NCBI GenBank assembly: GCA_019192545.1
Contig: JAHCMI010000014.1
Span: forward strand, 62,001 to 126,000
From: Rivularia sp. MS3
GTDB lineage: Bacteria > Cyanobacteriota > Cyanobacteriia > Cyanobacteriales > Nostocaceae
Direction: 5' to 3'
Length of the DNA stretch: 64,000 nt
Of the stretch, positions 8,315 to 17,355 are shown one piece after another. Each line of letters opens with the position of its first letter. The first letter of the stretch is position 1. Below the pieces are notes generated by a model. It was not told the DNA's origin, did no database searches, and saw only the letters and a program-made list of their open reading frames with translations. Made by a program: the position numbers and the translations under genes.

Positions 8315-9391
8315 TTAAGTAAGTTCAATTTGACAATCGTCACCAATCATAAACCGTAAAGCTTTCGGACGACGAGGTTCGAGTGTAACTTGCGCTCTTT
8401 GTCCAATTAAACTATCTATAATTCGTTGCTGAATTCCCGATATTTTTGCACCTTCTAAAACTACACTATGTTCCAATTCTGTATCTACTAAAGTTGATTT
8501 ATCGGCAATACTGCTATAAGGACCGATAAAACAATTTTCTAAATGGCAATGTTCTCCAATTACCACCGGACCGCGAATTGTGCAATTAATAACTTTAGAA
8601 CCAGAGCCAATTTTTACTCTACCAATTACTTGGCTGCTAGTATCAACTTCACCATCAATTAATGTTTGCAAGCTGGTATCGAGAATTAAGCGATTAGCTT
8701 CTAATAAATCGTCTTTTTTCCCCGTATCCAACCACCAACCCTCTAGCCTACAGGCTGATACTTGCTTGTTTTGACCGATTAAATATTGAATAGCATCAGT
8801 AATTTCTAATTCATTTCTTGCAGATGGTTTAATGCAAGCAATGGCTTCATGAATAATGTTTGAAAAGAAATATACTCCTACTAAAGCTAAATTTGAAGGA
8901 GGAATTTTTGGTTTTTCGATTAATTCTAAGACTGTACCTTGTTCATCAACTTTAGCGACTCCAAATGCACTGGGATTATCAACAGTACGCAACAATATCA
9001 AGGCATCATGATGTTGCTGCTGAAATTGTTTCAGAAAATAGCTTAAGTCACCTTGCTGAATTAAATTATCTCCCAAGTACATTACAAAAGGTGAATTTTC
9101 TAAAAAAGGTCGAGCTATTTTAACGGCATGAGCAAGTCCTGCGGGCTGCTCTTGTAAAATATAGGTTATGGTGGCTCCGAATTTTTCTCCATTCCCGGTT
9201 TTGGCTTTGACTTCTCCTCCAGTTTCCGGAGAAATGACGATACCGATATCAGTGATACCGGCTGTTACCATTTCTTCGATGCCGTACCATAAAATCGGTT
9301 TGTTGGCTACAGGTACCAGTTGTTTAGCTCCGGTGTAGGTAAGCGGGCGTAATCGGGTACCTTTACCACCAGAAAGAATTAATGCTTTCAT
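8315..9391 (-). CDS. rmlA: Glucose-1-phosphate thymidylyltransferase, long RmlA form
   Basis: Makes dTDP-glucose from glucose-1-phosphate and dTTP, the first step towards dTDP-L-rhamnose. At 358 residues it is the long type: a nucleotidyltransferase domain (1-235) with GGKGTRLRPLT (8-18) and EKPKIPPSNLA, followed by a left-handed beta-helix tail of hexapeptide-like repeats (about 245-340, for example VINCTIRGPVVIGEHCHLEN). The tail is often used for oligomerisation. It is 54 bases downstream of rmlD on the same strand, so probably one operon. ATG 9391 gives the normal MKALILSGG start. Confidence 0.92.
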   Translation of the reverse strand: MKALILSGGKGTRLRPLTYTGAKQLVPVANKPILWYGIEEMVTAGITDIGIVISPETGGEVKAKTGNGEKFGATITYILQEQPAGLAHAVKIARPFLENSPFVMYLGDNLIQQGDLSYFLKQFQQQHHDALILLRTVDNPSAFGVAKVDEQGTVLELIEKPKIPPSNLALVGVYFFSNIIHEAIACIKPSARNELEITDAIQYLIGQNKQVSACRLEGWWLDTGKKDDLLEANRLILDTSLQTLIDGEVDTSSQVIGRVKIGSGSKVINCTIRGPVVIGEHCHLENCFIGPYSSIADKSTLVDTELEHSVVLEGAKISGIQQRIIDSLIGQRAQVTLEPRRPKALRFMIGDDCQIELT

Positions 9392-9445
9392 ATATTTGAA
9401 AAAATTAGTATTTGAGATTGGGAATCAAATCAGTTTTCTGGTTAA

Positions 9446-10330
9446 TTACCTATTTAGCAGTTGAAATTCTTGAAGCATTTTTCTCAAGCTTTGCCGCCAA
9501 TAAGGCGGATGCGATTCTGTAAGGGCTGAGATTTTACCACAGTTGAGAACTGAGTAGTTAGGGCGAGTTGCGGGGGTTAGGTATTCTGAGGTAGTAATAG
9601 GGATAACCCGCTCTACTTTTAAAGGAAAGCCGAGGATTTTTGCTTCTTCAAAAATGGCAACAGCAAAGTCATACCAGCTAGCTACGCCGCTGTTGGTATA
9701 GTGATAAATGCCATTTTCTAGTTGATTTTTGGAAATTAATCCGGCTATAGTTTCAGCAATATCTTTTGCCCAGGTAGGGCTACCTATTTGATCGGAAACT
9801 ATTTTGAGTTCTGGCTTTTGTGCCCCTAACCGCAGCATAGTTTTAACAAAGTTGCTTTTACCTTTGCTGCCATATACCCAAGCTGTTCGCAAAATCAAAT
9901 AGTCGCTACAGTTTGAACGAATTGCTTGTTCTCCCAATAATTTAGTTTTACCGTAAACGCTTAATGGATTGGTGGCATCATCTTCCCGATAAGGACAATT
10001 ATTCTTACCATCAAAAACATAATCGGTGGAAAGATGAATCAATAAAGCCCCAGATTGCTGAGCTTTTTCAGCCATAAGTTTAGGAGCTATAGCATTAATT
10101 GTGTTTGCTAGCTCAGGTTCGCTTTCGGCTCGATCTACAGCAGTATAAGCAGCAGCATTAATAATGATTTGCGGTTGATTTTGTTCGATTAATTTTTCAA
10201 AGGTTTGAGGTTGAGTAAGTTCTGCCTGCTGACGAGCTACAGCTATTAGATTGCCGTAGGGTTGAAGAGTTTTTTGTAATTGGGTACCTATTTGACCGTT
10301 ACAGCCAATTAGCAAAATTGATTTACTCAT
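9446..10330 (-). CDS. rmlD: dTDP-4-dehydrorhamnose reductase RmlD
   Basis: NAD(P)H-dependent reductase that completes dTDP-L-rhamnose synthesis. It is a 294-residue short-chain dehydrogenase of the extended type: GCNGQIGTQL (9-18) nucleotide-binding loop, STDYVFDGKN (101-110) and catalytic Tyr126 and Lys130 in VYGKTKLLGE. It is first in the rmlD-rmlA pair; rmlC lies 3 kb away and rmlB is not in the window, so the 4,6-dehydratase must be encoded elsewhere. ATG 10330 starts the conserved N-terminus. Confidence 0.92.
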   Translation of the reverse strand: MSKSILLIGCNGQIGTQLQKTLQPYGNLIAVARQQAELTQPQTFEKLIEQNQPQIIINAAAYTAVDRAESEPELANTINAIAPKLMAEKAQQSGALLIHLSTDYVFDGKNNCPYREDDATNPLSVYGKTKLLGEQAIRSNCSDYLILRTAWVYGSKGKSNFVKTMLRLGAQKPELKIVSDQIGSPTWAKDIAETIAGLISKNQLENGIYHYTNSGVASWYDFAVAIFEEAKILGFPLKVERVIPITTSEYLTPATRPNYSVLNCGKISALTESHPPYWRQSLRKMLQEFQLLNR

Positions 10331-11234
10331 TATATTGATAATAATTCATCCTATTGATGAAATACTTTCTACATTTATAACTCTACTAACTAGCTTATAT
10401 ATTTTTTAGATGTAGAAAAATCATAAATTAGCGAGCGATCGCCTTTTAATCGCAAAAAATACAAGTTTAATAATCCATTTAATTAAATTAGATATTGCAT
10501 TAGCATTCTTAATGTTTTAATAAATGATTATTTAAGTGATATTACTTAATTATCTATTAAAAATACAAAAATGTTACTTTGATAGATGTTGAAATTATTT
10601 AGTTAATTGCAATTTATACGTAGGTATAATATTACTTAAAATTAATTTTATAAGTAATAGTAATTATGTATTCTTTGATTATAAGCTATATTAGTCCATC
10701 ATCTAATCTGTTTTTTAAACGAACTCATACAAAATCAAATTAATCTTTAATGCCTCTATTAGGTTCATAAAAATTACTTATATTATTAAGAGTAATTAAC
10801 CATGAAAATCTTTGGGTAAAATATTTAGGGATTAGCAAATATTCTTTAGTAGAATATATATATAGATAAAAAAACAACCTTCTATACCATTAATTTAAAT
10901 TCTACGATTAAAAAAAAAATAATGTTTAAAAATACTTATAAAATTAAGCTATTATGTTTAGGATTTGTTTACATTCAATAATTTCTTAATACTGTGAATG
11001 GCTTGAGAATAGGTTGTTTTTTTAAAATATAACCTGCTCCCCTAGAAATACTACTTATAGCAGAAGACAAAATATGGTGTGTTAATCTTGCTATAATTCC
11101 TACTTAGATAAATCGTTAATTTTTTCTTAAAATTATGAAACATTTAGTTTTGTAATTTTCAGCCACGTGGTATAGGAACGCTGACGAAAAGCAAACGTTT
11201 GCACTGTTTTTTTGTGTTGTTCCCAATCAAACCT
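10331..11234. other. 900-bp AT-rich divergent spacer with a 13-bp inverted repeat
   Basis: Very AT-rich region between rmlD (minus) and the repeat/CAP protein (plus). It holds a perfect 13-bp inverted repeat of AAAAAAACAACCT (10868-10880 with 11011-11023) about 130 bases apart, one HIP1 octamer at 10435-10442, and a TATAAT-like hexamer at 10625-10630 with no matching -35 box. No gene was recognised. Confidence 0.5.
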
Positions 11235-12839
11235 ATGCCTATAAATTTATTTGATGCTAACTTTTACCGCTCTGCTAATTCAGATTTGAGTGGGTTGACT
11301 GATAGCCAAGCATGGTCGCATTTTAAAAATTATGGTTTAGAAAATGGTCTAAAATTTTCATCGTTGATTGATTTAGATTTTTATCGTGCTAGTAATAGCG
11401 ATTTAGCTGAATTAAATAATAGGCAAGCTTACGAACATCTATCGAATTATGGTATCAGTCAAGGGCGAAGTTTTTCGCCACTTGTTGACTTGAATTTTTA
11501 CCGTAAAAGCAACAGTAATTTAAGTAATTTGGGTTACGAACAACTATTTGAAGATTTAAAAAATCGGGGTTTAGCCCAGGGCGATCGGTTTTCACCATTT
11601 TTCGACATTGACTATTATTTAGCGGATAATCCTGAAGTGGCGCAAACTTTTGGTAATAGCTATAAACAAGCATTTAATAATTTGGTAATCGAAGGTTTGA
11701 ACAAGGGTAATTCCTTCTCACCGGCTTTTGATGCACAATTTTATAAAAATGCTCATACCGATTTAGCGGCTAGTTCTTTAGATAACAAGCAGCTTTTGGA
11801 GCATTTTGCAATTAATGGCTTGAATGAAGGAAGAGCTTCAGCCCCTGGATTTGATGTTAAATATTATCTCAATAATAATCCCGAACTGAAAACTAAAGAT
11901 TTGAGCTATGGCGAAGCCTACGAACACTTTGTGACTCTAGGTTTAGCTAATGGACTAGCTGCTAGTGAGTTTATTGCAAGTGACTATGCAGGAAATAGCC
12001 TAAACACTGCTCGTGCAGTAGCTTTAGACTCTGGCGAAATAGTTTTTAGAGACTCGATTGGAAAATCTGACACGGAAGATTTTTATAATTTGAATTTGAA
12101 TAATCCTAATAGCAATTTGGAACTTACAGTCAACGGTATTAGTTCCGATGTCGATATTGAGTTACTTGATAGCAGTGGCGAAGTAATTGCTCGTGCAGCT
12201 AATAGTAGCAATATCAGCGAATCTTTAAGCATTAATAATTTGGAAGAAGATTCTTACTACGTTAGAGTCTTTAAGGTGATAGATGCAGAAGACACCAATT
12301 ACAATTTGAGCCTGTCTGTAATTCCCATAGATACTGAATCCGAGACTTTGGTTTTGGATGAATCTTCACCAATTCCAGCAACTCCCCAACCTCTAGCACC
12401 CCAGCCGACACCGGCTTCTCCACCAAGAAATCCTTTGATTGATGAAGTGGTGGCATTGACAAACTCTTACCGTAGCGAATATGGTTTGCAAGCTTTGACT
12501 TTAAATACCGACTTATTAGAATCTGCACAGTTACACAGTCAAGACATGGCTTTAGCTGATTTCTTCAGCCATACAGGTTCTAATGGTACCAGAGTCAGCG
12601 ATCGCACTAAATCGGCAGGTTATGAGTCTAGTTATGTAGGGGAAAATATTGCCGCAGGTTACATTACTGCTGAAGAAGTTGTAAGAGGATGGATAAATAG
12701 CCCTGGGCATCGTGAAAATATTCTCAATCCGAACTTTGAGGAGATTGGAGTTGGATATTACAACTTAGTCAATGATACGGGTGAAATTAATTACAACACG
12801 TATTGGACGCAGGATTTCGGTGCCATAATTTCAACCTGA
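11235..12839 (+). CDS. Surface-type protein: six tandem repeats, PPC domain and CAP/SCP domain
   Basis: 534 residues from ATG 11235 (MPINLFDANFY); a TTG start 36 bases earlier is less likely. Residues about 6-247 form six imperfect repeats of 39-43 residues with the pattern FDxxFYxxxNxDLxxL...EHFxxxGLxxGRxFSP. Next is a bacterial pre-peptidase C-terminal (PPC) beta domain, about 250-365. A Pro-rich linker (about 378-400) precedes a CAP/SCP (PR-1-like) domain with HSQDMALADFFSHTG, GENIAAG and SPGHRENIL. These are extracellular domain types, yet no classical signal peptide is visible, so a non-Sec export route is possible. It is the only plus-strand gene inside the polysaccharide locus and has a hairpin terminator after the stop. 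Confidence 0.85.
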   Translation: MPINLFDANFYRSANSDLSGLTDSQAWSHFKNYGLENGLKFSSLIDLDFYRASNSDLAELNNRQAYEHLSNYGISQGRSFSPLVDLNFYRKSNSNLSNLGYEQLFEDLKNRGLAQGDRFSPFFDIDYYLADNPEVAQTFGNSYKQAFNNLVIEGLNKGNSFSPAFDAQFYKNAHTDLAASSLDNKQLLEHFAINGLNEGRASAPGFDVKYYLNNNPELKTKDLSYGEAYEHFVTLGLANGLAASEFIASDYAGNSLNTARAVALDSGEIVFRDSIGKSDTEDFYNLNLNNPNSNLELTVNGISSDVDIELLDSSGEVIARAANSSNISESLSINNLEEDSYYVRVFKVIDAEDTNYNLSLSVIPIDTESETLVLDESSPIPATPQPLAPQPTPASPPRNPLIDEVVALTNSYRSEYGLQALTLNTDLLESAQLHSQDMALADFFSHTGSNGTRVSDRTKSAGYESSYVGENIAAGYITAEEVVRGWINSPGHRENILNPNFEEIGVGYYNLVNDTGEINYNTYWTQDFGAIIST

Positions 12840-12872
12840 AGCTAATATTTTCAGTTAAAACACTGAAAAATG

Positions 12873-12900
12873 AGAGATATTGTTCGCAATGTCTCTTTTC
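12873..12900 (+). terminator. Rho-independent terminator after the CAP-domain gene
   Basis: A 9-bp stem (12873-12881 AGAGATATT with 12888-12896, one G-U pair), a six-base loop and TTTTC. It begins 34 bases after the stop codon. Confidence 0.75.
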
Positions 12901-12965
12901 TCTATGATTTAGGGAGTTATAGTTCTACAAATATCAAAAGAAGTAGCTTCTCATAGTTGGATAAT

Positions 12966-13042
12966 CATTACAAGGCAAAGTCTTGTAATCGATTTTCAGA
13001 GGCTCTACCTTTAAGCTAGAGGCTGAGGCAGAGCCTGAATGT
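12966..13042. repeat. Two small palindromes in a convergent spacer
   Basis: ATTACAAG...CTTGTAAT forms a perfect 8-bp hairpin. A second imperfect inverted repeat, AGGCTCTACCT with AGGCAGAGCCT, follows it. Both lie in the otherwise empty 12.9-13.2 kb spacer between the CAP-domain gene and rmlC and look like dispersed cyanobacterial palindromes. Confidence 0.5.
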
Positions 13043-13231
13043 AATAAGTTTTTAACTGTTTTACCAGGAAATAATAGCAATATCTACTATCTATCTAATA
13101 CATTTAGACTGGTTGATGCGTGACACTATAAAAGATTATTACTACGTCCAAAAATAGTAAAAGTGTACCTGTTGCCTAAGTCTTGACATTTATCGAAACT
13201 ATAGAAACTATAGAAATTAATTTTGTGTATA

Positions 13232-13777
13232 TCAGGGAAAAACGTCAATTTTTCTCAAAGGTTTACCTATTGCATCTTTTGAAGAAAGAATCGGCTCTGT
13301 ATCTATTCGCCAATCAATATTTAAATCGGTATCGTTCCAAAGCAGTGTACGCTCTCCATCAGGAGCATAATAATCTGTAGTTTTATATATAACTTCGGCA
13401 ACATCAGACAGAACTACGAAACCATGAGCAAAGCCTGGTGGTATCCATATTTGACGTTTGTTTTCCGCACTGACTTCATAACCAACCCACTTACCGAAGG
13501 TAGAAGAACTTTCTCTAATATCTACGGCAACATCAAAGATATTACCAGCGATTACACGTACTAATTTACCTTGCGGCTGTATTATCTGATAGTGCAAACC
13601 GCGCAATACATTTTGTTTGGAGTAAGAATGATTATCCTGAACAAAGTCAAACTTAATGCCAGTTTTGGCAATAAACTTTTTTAAGTTAAAGGCTTCAAAG
13701 AAAAACCCGCGTTCGTCATGAAAAATCTGTGGTTCAACAATTAGAATATCAGGAATTTCAGCAGAAATGATTTTCAT
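13232..13777 (-). CDS. rmlC: dTDP-4-dehydrorhamnose 3,5-epimerase RmlC
   Basis: Epimerises dTDP-4-keto-6-deoxyglucose at C3 and C5 before RmlD reduces it. It is a 181-residue cupin-fold enzyme with catalytic His62 in VLRGLHYQ, DIRESSSTFGKW (86-97), the FAHGF motif (116-120) and Tyr131 in VIYKTTDYYAP. It is the last gene of a long minus-strand run and lies about 100 bases after a glycosyltransferase. The start ATG 13777 gives the normal MKIISAEIPD opening. Confidence 0.93.
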   Translation of the reverse strand: MKIISAEIPDILIVEPQIFHDERGFFFEAFNLKKFIAKTGIKFDFVQDNHSYSKQNVLRGLHYQIIQPQGKLVRVIAGNIFDVAVDIRESSSTFGKWVGYEVSAENKRQIWIPPGFAHGFVVLSDVAEVIYKTTDYYAPDGERTLLWNDTDLNIDWRIDTEPILSSKDAIGKPLRKIDVFP

Positions 13778-13881
13778 AGATTTATCATTAACTATTCCTG
13801 AATTTTTATATTACTGCTGTTTAGGAAGAAAATTTGTAACAAATAATTTTAAATTACGATTTAACTAGGATTCCTATAGCT

Positions 13882-14823
13882 TTACCAAGTTTTACCGAGT
13901 CTACCTCTTAAACCGTCAAAAGTCCCAAAAGTACAAGCCCAGACTTTGAGAAAAACTAAATCGGGTTCGTAACGTGTAATTCTATTTATCATATTTATCA
14001 TAAATTTGAATCTATGGATAAGACAAAGGTATAACATCCGCTTATTTGATTGACGAGTTTCAAAATAAGTATGATTTCGACAAGCATAGTAATAACGAGA
14101 TGGAGAGCAAGTAAAAGTTACGATTTCATTCTGTGTTTTGGAGTGCCTATCTTTAACTTTTGAGTAGTTTCCAAGACGATGTTTGAGTTCTGTATTTTTG
14201 ACTACAATAATTTCATAATTTAATTGTCTAAATTTCATGCAATAGGCATAATCTACAGCATCGAGAAAAAAGTTATTTTGAGGAATTCCGACAGATTTTG
14301 CTGCATTTAAATTCACAAGAGAACCTGAAGTTATTACACCATCGCAGTCATAATAATCTTCTGCTTCTAAATATCCGGGTTTTGGTACAAATTTATAATT
14401 TTGAAAAATATGTCCGGGAAATTCCTGTGAAGTATTAATATCAAAGATTTTTGGCGCTATGATGCCGATATTCTGGTTTTTTGCAGATAATGCTTGATAT
14501 TTTCCTAATAGAATTTCTAAACTATCAGTTAAAGGTTCGCTATCTTGATCGAAAAGCCATAAAAAGTCATATCCCTGTTCTATTGCCCATTTTATAGATA
14601 TATTTAAACCACCATCAACACCTATATTTTCGGAATGATGTTCAACTATAATATCTTGATATTTTGTTGCTGAAATAATTGGTTCTAGAGAATTATCAAC
14701 AATAAATATTTTGCATATTTTGTAAGACTGTTGTTTAATTGCTTCAATAGTTTTTTCGAGTGCTTCAATATCTTGATAAGCAGTTATATAAGCTGCGATT
14801 TTATAACTTTTTTTTGTTAACAT
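13882..14823 (-). CDS. Glycosyltransferase family 2 (DQD motif)
   Basis: 313-residue GT2 enzyme probably adding a sugar to the surface glycan. It opens with AAYITAYQDIEALEKTI, has the nucleotide-site NIGVDGGLNISIKWA, and the metal-binding FDQDSEP near residue 93 replaces the more usual DXD. The layout is that of rhamnosyltransferases and galactofuranosyltransferases. It sits between another GT2 and rmlC, which supports a rhamnosyl donor, but the linkage cannot be read from sequence. The C-terminus has a hydrophobic, basic helix (NRITRYEPDLVFLKVWA) that may touch the membrane. Confidence 0.8.
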   Translation of the reverse strand: MLTKKSYKIAAYITAYQDIEALEKTIEAIKQQSYKICKIFIVDNSLEPIISATKYQDIIVEHHSENIGVDGGLNISIKWAIEQGYDFLWLFDQDSEPLTDSLEILLGKYQALSAKNQNIGIIAPKIFDINTSQEFPGHIFQNYKFVPKPGYLEAEDYYDCDGVITSGSLVNLNAAKSVGIPQNNFFLDAVDYAYCMKFRQLNYEIIVVKNTELKHRLGNYSKVKDRHSKTQNEIVTFTCSPSRYYYACRNHTYFETRQSNKRMLYLCLIHRFKFMINMINRITRYEPDLVFLKVWACTFGTFDGLRGRLGKTW

Positions 14824-14893
14824 TGAATGTATTGCTAATAAAAACAGTCAAGACTATATATTTTCATACTCATCATTTAAATGATGCATAATA

Positions 14894-16114
14894 TTAAATT
14901 TTTGTGAATCCAAATATTTGTTTAATTTTCAACCACTGAGTTCTAATTTTCCAAAATTTACTTGATTTCATAGCTGCAATTTGAGTATAAGCAAACTGAA
15001 GCTCTTCTAATAGCTTTTGATGATTATCTTCTTTAAGATGAGATTTATGTGAATATAATTCTTGTTGAGTAAAACCGAATATCATTTCTGATGTTTGATA
15101 TTTTTGAGCAATATCGGAAAACTTTTGACAAAAATATTTAGCAAGGTTGAGTGCATACTTATTAGTAGTATTAATCATTGAAGTTGAATGAACTCTGTAG
15201 GCACTAAGAACTTGAGGAATAAATTTACATGAATAGTTAGATTGAGCCAGCTTTAACCAAACATCATAATCATCCCAACCAAACCAGCCATATTCAATTA
15301 AATCTGTGGAGTATCCACCGACTTCAAGTAACATATCTTTGTTAAACATAGCCATAGCATCAATATATGGCTGTTTAATTAATTTAGTGACATCCCATGC
15401 ATCGCAAGAAATTTTATTTAGTTGTTTTCTACTATGATTATCGAATCGAATAATTTCAGCATAAACAGCAGCATATTGAGAATTGTGGATATGCTGATAA
15501 AGAATTTCCAAACAATTAGGATAAATCCAATTATCAGCATCTAAAATAAATACATAGGGAGAACGAGCAATATTTAAACCAATGTTTCTCGCATCGGCTA
15601 AACCTGTATTAAACCACTTTTTTACTAACGATATAGGTAAATTCGAGTTTTCTAAATACTCTTCGACAAGAGTTGCTGAATTATCAACAGAACAATCGTC
15701 AATTACTACAATTTCGATATTTTCTGGTAAATTAGAAATATCAGATTGCGATACGCTATTTAAACACTCATGAATATATTTAGAATAGTTAAACAGCGTA
15801 ATAATGATAGTGATACAAGGATTTTGGCAATTACTATAGGCTTGATTTGATATTAATTGCCAAGGATTATATCCTTTAGTTTTACAAATATTAGCAGCCT
15901 GCAAACGCGATATAACTAATAATCTTTTTTCTTCTAAATTGAAATCTGTTTTTTTTATCCTTAGCGGTTGAGAAACTTCTAATTTCTGATTACCGACTGT
16001 CTGAGGAAAATATTTTTGTTCTAACTGTTGGTAATTGCTTAAAATTTGAGAATGACGAAGATTTAGCTGCTCTTGGTTAAGGGTTAACTGATATTTCTTT
16101 ATGTGGCTATTCAT
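14894..16114 (-). CDS. Glycosyltransferase family 2 with SKFWKIR C-terminal tail
   Basis: 406 residues. A coil-forming N-terminus (about 1-90) precedes a GT2 domain: ITIIITLFNYSKYIHECL, VVIDDCSVDNS, NTGLADARNIGLNIA and the DXD-type ILDADNWIYP. A W/D-rich acceptor region (EYGWFGWDDYDVWLK) follows. The last 35 residues carry IAAMKSSKFWKIRTQWLK, nearly the same as the end of the methyltransferase encoded upstream. The gene starts 16 bases after that methyltransferase, so the two are probably co-transcribed. The acceptor sugar is unknown. Confidence 0.82.
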   Translation of the reverse strand: MNSHIKKYQLTLNQEQLNLRHSQILSNYQQLEQKYFPQTVGNQKLEVSQPLRIKKTDFNLEEKRLLVISRLQAANICKTKGYNPWQLISNQAYSNCQNPCITIIITLFNYSKYIHECLNSVSQSDISNLPENIEIVVIDDCSVDNSATLVEEYLENSNLPISLVKKWFNTGLADARNIGLNIARSPYVFILDADNWIYPNCLEILYQHIHNSQYAAVYAEIIRFDNHSRKQLNKISCDAWDVTKLIKQPYIDAMAMFNKDMLLEVGGYSTDLIEYGWFGWDDYDVWLKLAQSNYSCKFIPQVLSAYRVHSTSMINTTNKYALNLAKYFCQKFSDIAQKYQTSEMIFGFTQQELYSHKSHLKEDNHQKLLEELQFAYTQIAAMKSSKFWKIRTQWLKIKQIFGFTKI

Positions 16115-16130
16115 GATTAAAAATTCTTAA

Positions 16131-17351
16131 TTAATTTTCAAACTTAGAGAATAGGTAATGCTTGAAATTTAACCAAGCTGTACGTAGTTTCCAAAATTTA
16201 CTGGTTTCCATTGCTTGAATAATTTGTTGGCAGTGTTCCCATGCTGCATGTGCTTCTTGCAGCTTAATTTGATTGTCTTGCCAATGTTGCTGTACTTGCT
16301 GTAGCTGCAAATCTTGTTGCTCTAGCTGCATTTGCGTTTGTTGAAATTGATTTTGTGCTTCCTCTAGCTTTCTGCGGTTTTTTTTCAGTTGATTTTTTAA
16401 TTGCTGATATTGAATTTGAGTTTGCTGTAGCTGATTTTGTTCTTCTTGTAATTGTGCTTGACTCTGCTCTAAATCAGTTAAATTTTGTTCAAATTCTGTA
16501 TTTCTCACTTGAAGTTGAGATTTCGATTGGTGTAATTCTACTTTTAGATTATCCAATTGGGTACGATAATTATTCAATTCTTCTACAACTTCAAAATACT
16601 GTTTATACAGTTTGGAATATTTGTTTTCCAAAGAAACAGGATATCCTCGAATCACAAATTGCAATGTATCAGCATCTTCATCTCGTTCAATTTCATTAGT
16701 AATATTAATATCAAAATTATTTTTATCGATAATTGGAATTAAATCGGAATTAGCATAAATAGGTAATTTAGTTGGCTCAATAACATCTACTAAATAACCT
16801 GACTCTTCAAATAGCTGTGCGACTGTCTTGCGAGTAAAAAACCTTAGATGAGTATTATCAAGAATTCCCAGGGCTTTGTATTCAAAATTTCCCTGTAACA
16901 AAGCCAGTCTTATGGCACCATGAGCAATATTTGGTATAGAAGCAATCACAAAACCTTGAGGTGTGAGTAACTTACGAGTTTCTTCTAAAACCTGCCAAGG
17001 ATTGCGGAGATGTTCTAAAATATCGCCAAATACTGCCACATCAAATTTTTCGACAGCTATTTTATCCGAAAAAATTTCATCTAAAGAAACAAAATCTAAA
17101 TCGGCAATAATTACTTCTTCGCAGTAGTTTCGAGCAACTTTCGCAGCTTTAGAATTTATTTCTACTCCCACAACTTCGCAACCTCGGTTGTTAAGCAAGC
17201 GAGCAAAATAACCGGTAGCGCAGCCAAAGTCAACAACGCGCTTTTGCTCTCCTATCAAGCGCAACATTTTCTTTAAGCTACTATTTTCATCTAAATCTTT
17301 TTCTAAAAAATTCTCTAATGCAGGATAATCTTTTTCCCAATCGGCACTCAT
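16131..17351 (-). CDS. Class I SAM methyltransferase with long Q-rich coiled coil and SKFWKLR tail
   Basis: 406 residues in three parts. Residues 1-230 form a class I methyltransferase: VVDFGCATGYFARLL binds S-adenosylmethionine, GVEINSKAAKVA ends strand 2, and FGDILEHLRNPWQVL is motif IV. About 245-370 is a Q/E/L-rich coiled coil. The tail QAMETSKFWKLRTAWLNFK matches the tail of the adjacent glycosyltransferase. It may methylate the growing glycan end or act as a chain-length or capping factor, as coiled-coil methyltransferases do in some O-antigen systems; that role is inference. It starts 4 bases after the upstream ABC gene, implying translational coupling. Confidence 0.8.
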   Translation of the reverse strand: MSADWEKDYPALENFLEKDLDENSSLKKMLRLIGEQKRVVDFGCATGYFARLLNNRGCEVVGVEINSKAAKVARNYCEEVIIADLDFVSLDEIFSDKIAVEKFDVAVFGDILEHLRNPWQVLEETRKLLTPQGFVIASIPNIAHGAIRLALLQGNFEYKALGILDNTHLRFFTRKTVAQLFEESGYLVDVIEPTKLPIYANSDLIPIIDKNNFDINITNEIERDEDADTLQFVIRGYPVSLENKYSKLYKQYFEVVEELNNYRTQLDNLKVELHQSKSQLQVRNTEFEQNLTDLEQSQAQLQEEQNQLQQTQIQYQQLKNQLKKNRRKLEEAQNQFQQTQMQLEQQDLQLQQVQQHWQDNQIKLQEAHAAWEHCQQIIQAMETSKFWKLRTAWLNFKHYLFSKFEN

Positions 17352-17355
17352 AACC

